Source: Candidatus Proendomicrobium guianensium
Lineage (GTDB): Bacteria; Elusimicrobiota; Endomicrobiia; Endomicrobiales; Endomicrobiaceae
Assembly (NCBI GenBank): GCA_009785775.1
Contig: WQVR01000025.1
Location: forward strand, 1 to 8,544
Reading direction: 5' to 3'
Length of the DNA: 8,544 bases
Below are positions 6,444 through 8,544 of this stretch, one piece after another. The position numbers and the translations under genes were made by a program. Within the stretch, counting starts at the first letter, position 1, and each line of letters begins with the position of its first letter. The notes under the pieces are model-generated. The model saw nothing but the letters and a program-made list of their open reading frames with translations, was not told the DNA's origin and did no database searches.

Positions 6444-8544
6444 GTGTTAAGAAAGTTTTTTGCTTTTGTTGTTTCTTTCTGTTTGCTTATATCTTATTTA
6501 CCGCAAAGGGTCTCTGCGTCTGCCTTTGTTGCCCCAGTTTTTAGTAATGCAAGCCCACCTCTTGTTCCGCGCGACCTAGCAAACGTAATGTATGATTTCT
6601 TTTTTGGCAGTGAAAACACCATAATAAATATCCAAGACATGCACGCCGACTATGCAACCCAAAGAAATATTGCCGACATTTTAAATTATCTTGTCCAAAA
6701 TTATAATATAGGCACAATATGGCTTGAAGGCGCGTGGGGTTTGGTAGATATAAACTGGCTAAGGCAAGAGCCCGACCCGACTTTACGCCGTACCCTCGCC
6801 CACAGACTGCTTAAAGACGGCAGAATCAGTGGCGCAGAATATTTTAAAGTAAATAATACAAACGCAGATATACGGTTTAAAGGCGTAGAAGATGAAACCG
6901 TTTACGTTGAAAATTTTGAACTTTTGCGCCAAATGCTTGAAAACGAAGCAGACAACAGGCAGCTCATCAGTTTTATACAAGGCCGCCTATCACAACTAAT
7001 CCGTACAACCTACAGTATCCAAAACAGAAGGCTGCACAGGCTGCAGCAAAGACATAAACGCGGCAGGGTAAGCGACAGGCGGTACTATGCCGCATTGGAA
7101 AGGCTTGCCAGAAGAAGCGACGTACCGTTTTTTAATTTTAGATATATCGCGCGTTATAATTACATTATCAGGTCTGCAAGGCGTATAAACTACAGAAAAC
7201 TGCAAAAAGAATTAAATACCGCGCGTGAGTGGCTAAGAAACAACATATCGTACTCACAATATAGACAGTTGTCCGCCCTTGCGCAAAATCATCCCACCGA
7301 ATATATAAAAAGGATAAACCTTTACTTACTTAATAGCGGCAAGTCTGATAAATTCCCAAGCATTAGAAATTATATTGCGCTTCTAAATATAAAAAACTCC
7401 TTTAACTACAGATTCTTTTTCATACAGGAAGATTTTTTATCCCATGAGTTATTGTATAGAAATGCCCGCAGGCAAAGAGAAAGGGACTTAATATTTCTTA
7501 ACCACTTCACGCCAAGATTGCTAAATATGCTTACGGGAAAACTTACCTCTGAAGAGCATGTTTTTGTAATGAACAACTTTGTAAGATATTCCATACTGCT
7601 TGAAAATTATATTCCGGTTGAATATATAAATTGGCTTAGAGCCCAGTTTGATGTAGCGGCAAGGTTTTACGAAAATAACTTAGAAAGAAACAACCTGTTC
7701 CTTTCTAATGCATTGGGCGGCGCATACATTACGCCTGTGTCGGCCACAGGTGCCAGATATACGGTTGCTTTTAATAACCGTTTCGGCATAACTCTTACCG
7801 ATATGTTACAGGCAGCGGGAACTCCGGCGGATATACTTATTTCAGGCGGTTTTCACTCTCAGGGAATGAAAGATTTAATGAATATAAACGCGGTTAATTA
7901 TGCCATAGTAATGCCGCGGCCTCAGGGTTTTAACGCCGCCCGCGCCGAATATTTATTTAAAAGGGATTTTCATACTAAAAAATCATTGTTTCAAAATGCT
8001 TATCAAATACTTTTAACAAGCGCTGTTTTTAATTTGCCTTGGGAGAATCCGTTGGAAGTAATATTTACTAATTTTTTAAATGCTTCATTATTAGACGAAC
8101 TTTCAGCGCATATAAACGGCGAAAACTTTTACAACACACTTAACGAATACTTGCAAAGAATATTGCAAACCAAAAATATTACCCAAGATGCCCGAATTAT
8201 TAATTTAGAAAGGCGTGGTGAACGCGCTTTTACCGCCACTGTTATTGTAGATGGTGAAATAACGCAATTTGAAATAGCCGATATTGAAAGTGACGTAATA
8301 ACAGGCAATGGCGCGCCAAGCGGCAGGTTTGTGGAAACCCCAAATAGAATTCCAAGACATTCAATATTTAGAAGGGTTATAAACATGGTTATTATGCTTT
8401 TAACTATGGGCATAGTCGGCACAGGCATAACAACAGCTCCCGCTGGGCAAAAAAAACCTGAAAACGAAGAAAATCCGTATACAAGATATTTTCCAAGTTT
8501 TGCAAGACCCGTAACAATGTATATATGGCCTATAGAAGCAGTAA
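6444..8544 (+). CDS. Large secreted protein of unknown function, possibly with a TraB/ChaN-like fold (3' end outside window)
   Basis: The frame is open from GTG 6444 to the window end, 700 codons without a stop. It begins with a signal peptide: Arg3-Lys4, a hydrophobic core to about residue 20, and cleavage near VSA (25). Residues 60-99 hold INIQDMHADYATQ (62-74 region) and IWLEGAWG (92-99). A matching C-terminal element lies at 464-491: ILISGGFHSQG (464-474) and YAIVMP (486-491). The combination of an N-terminal His/Gln motif, strand-LEG, and a later strand-GG-x-H-x-x-G resembles the TraB/TIKI/ChaN/EreA group of metal-dependent or hydrolase-like folds; this is a pattern-based guess. The segment 200-290 is a very Arg/Tyr-rich helical region. 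A probable transmembrane helix at about 645-664 precedes a Pro/charged stretch. I recall similar long proteins in Omnitrophota and Elusimicrobiota, but no function. Its own promoter and ribosome site are good. Confidence 0.85.
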   Translation, partial: MLRKFFAFVVSFCLLISYLPQRVSASAFVAPVFSNASPPLVPRDLANVMYDFFFGSENTIINIQDMHADYATQRNIADILNYLVQNYNIGTIWLEGAWGLVDINWLRQEPDPTLRRTLAHRLLKDGRISGAEYFKVNNTNADIRFKGVEDETVYVENFELLRQMLENEADNRQLISFIQGRLSQLIRTTYSIQNRRLHRLQQRHKRGRVSDRRYYAALERLARRSDVPFFNFRYIARYNYIIRSARRINYRKLQKELNTAREWLRNNISYSQYRQLSALAQNHPTEYIKRINLYLLNSGKSDKFPSIRNYIALLNIKNSFNYRFFFIQEDFLSHELLYRNARRQRERDLIFLNHFTPRLLNMLTGKLTSEEHVFVMNNFVRYSILLENYIPVEYINWLRAQFDVAARFYENNLERNNLFLSNALGGAYITPVSATGARYTVAFNNRFGITLTDMLQAAGTPADILISGGFHSQGMKDLMNINAVNYAIVMPRPQGFNAARAEYLFKRDFHTKKSLFQNAYQILLTSAVFNLPWENPLEVIFTNFLNASLLDELSAHINGENFYNTLNEYLQRILQTKNITQDARIINLERRGERAFTATVIVDGEITQFEIADIESDVITGNGAPSGRFVETPNRIPRHSIFRRVINMVIMLLTMGIVGTGITTAPAGQKKPENEENPYTRYFPSFARPVTMYIWPIEAV

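Noticed and set aside
6407..6544. 45-codon frame from ATG 6407 with a hydrophobic, Cys-rich product
   Set aside because: It has no ribosome site, overlaps the signal-peptide region of the large secreted protein in another frame, and its composition is what that shifted frame would give.

Overview
The window reads as chromosomal DNA of a diderm (outer-membrane) bacterium of fairly low GC. An outer-membrane beta-barrel protein, a lipoprotein with a lipobox, and a secreted protein ending in a membrane segment all point to two membranes. Several features recall Elusimicrobiota or Omnitrophota-like gut or anaerobe lineages: a radical SAM/B12-domain protein, and a long secreted protein with the motif IQDMHADY...LEG...GGFHSQG. 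That placement is an impression from memory; the GyrA protein would settle it. All supported genes lie on the + strand and gaps are short. No CRISPR array, insertion sequence or integrase is visible.

Left part (1-4049): the 3' end of a TPR-like gene overlaps by 4 bp (ATGA) a cobalamin-domain radical SAM gene. After a 30-bp gap comes a complete DNA gyrase A gene with an intact catalytic tyrosine and GyrA box. It ends in a perfect 13-bp GC-rich hairpin.

Middle (4088-5476): a good sigma70-type promoter abuts that hairpin and drives tRNA-Leu(CAA), with CCA encoded. A small outer-membrane barrel gene begins 34 bp after the tRNA with no visible promoter of its own, so the two are probably co-transcribed. 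A 15-bp hairpin follows, then a membrane-anchored DUF4230 protein.

Right part (5541-8544): a lipoprotein form of 5'-methylthioadenosine/S-adenosylhomocysteine nucleosidase keeps all three catalytic acidic residues but appears to be exported, which is unusual for this enzyme. A predicted promoter (TTGCTA-17-TATAAT) and a near-perfect Shine-Dalgarno then lead into a large secreted protein of unknown function, starting at GTG 6444 and still open after 700 codons. Everything from 4253 onward is envelope-directed: four consecutive exported or membrane-anchored products. The two most interesting items are the exported nucleosidase and the large unknown protein.
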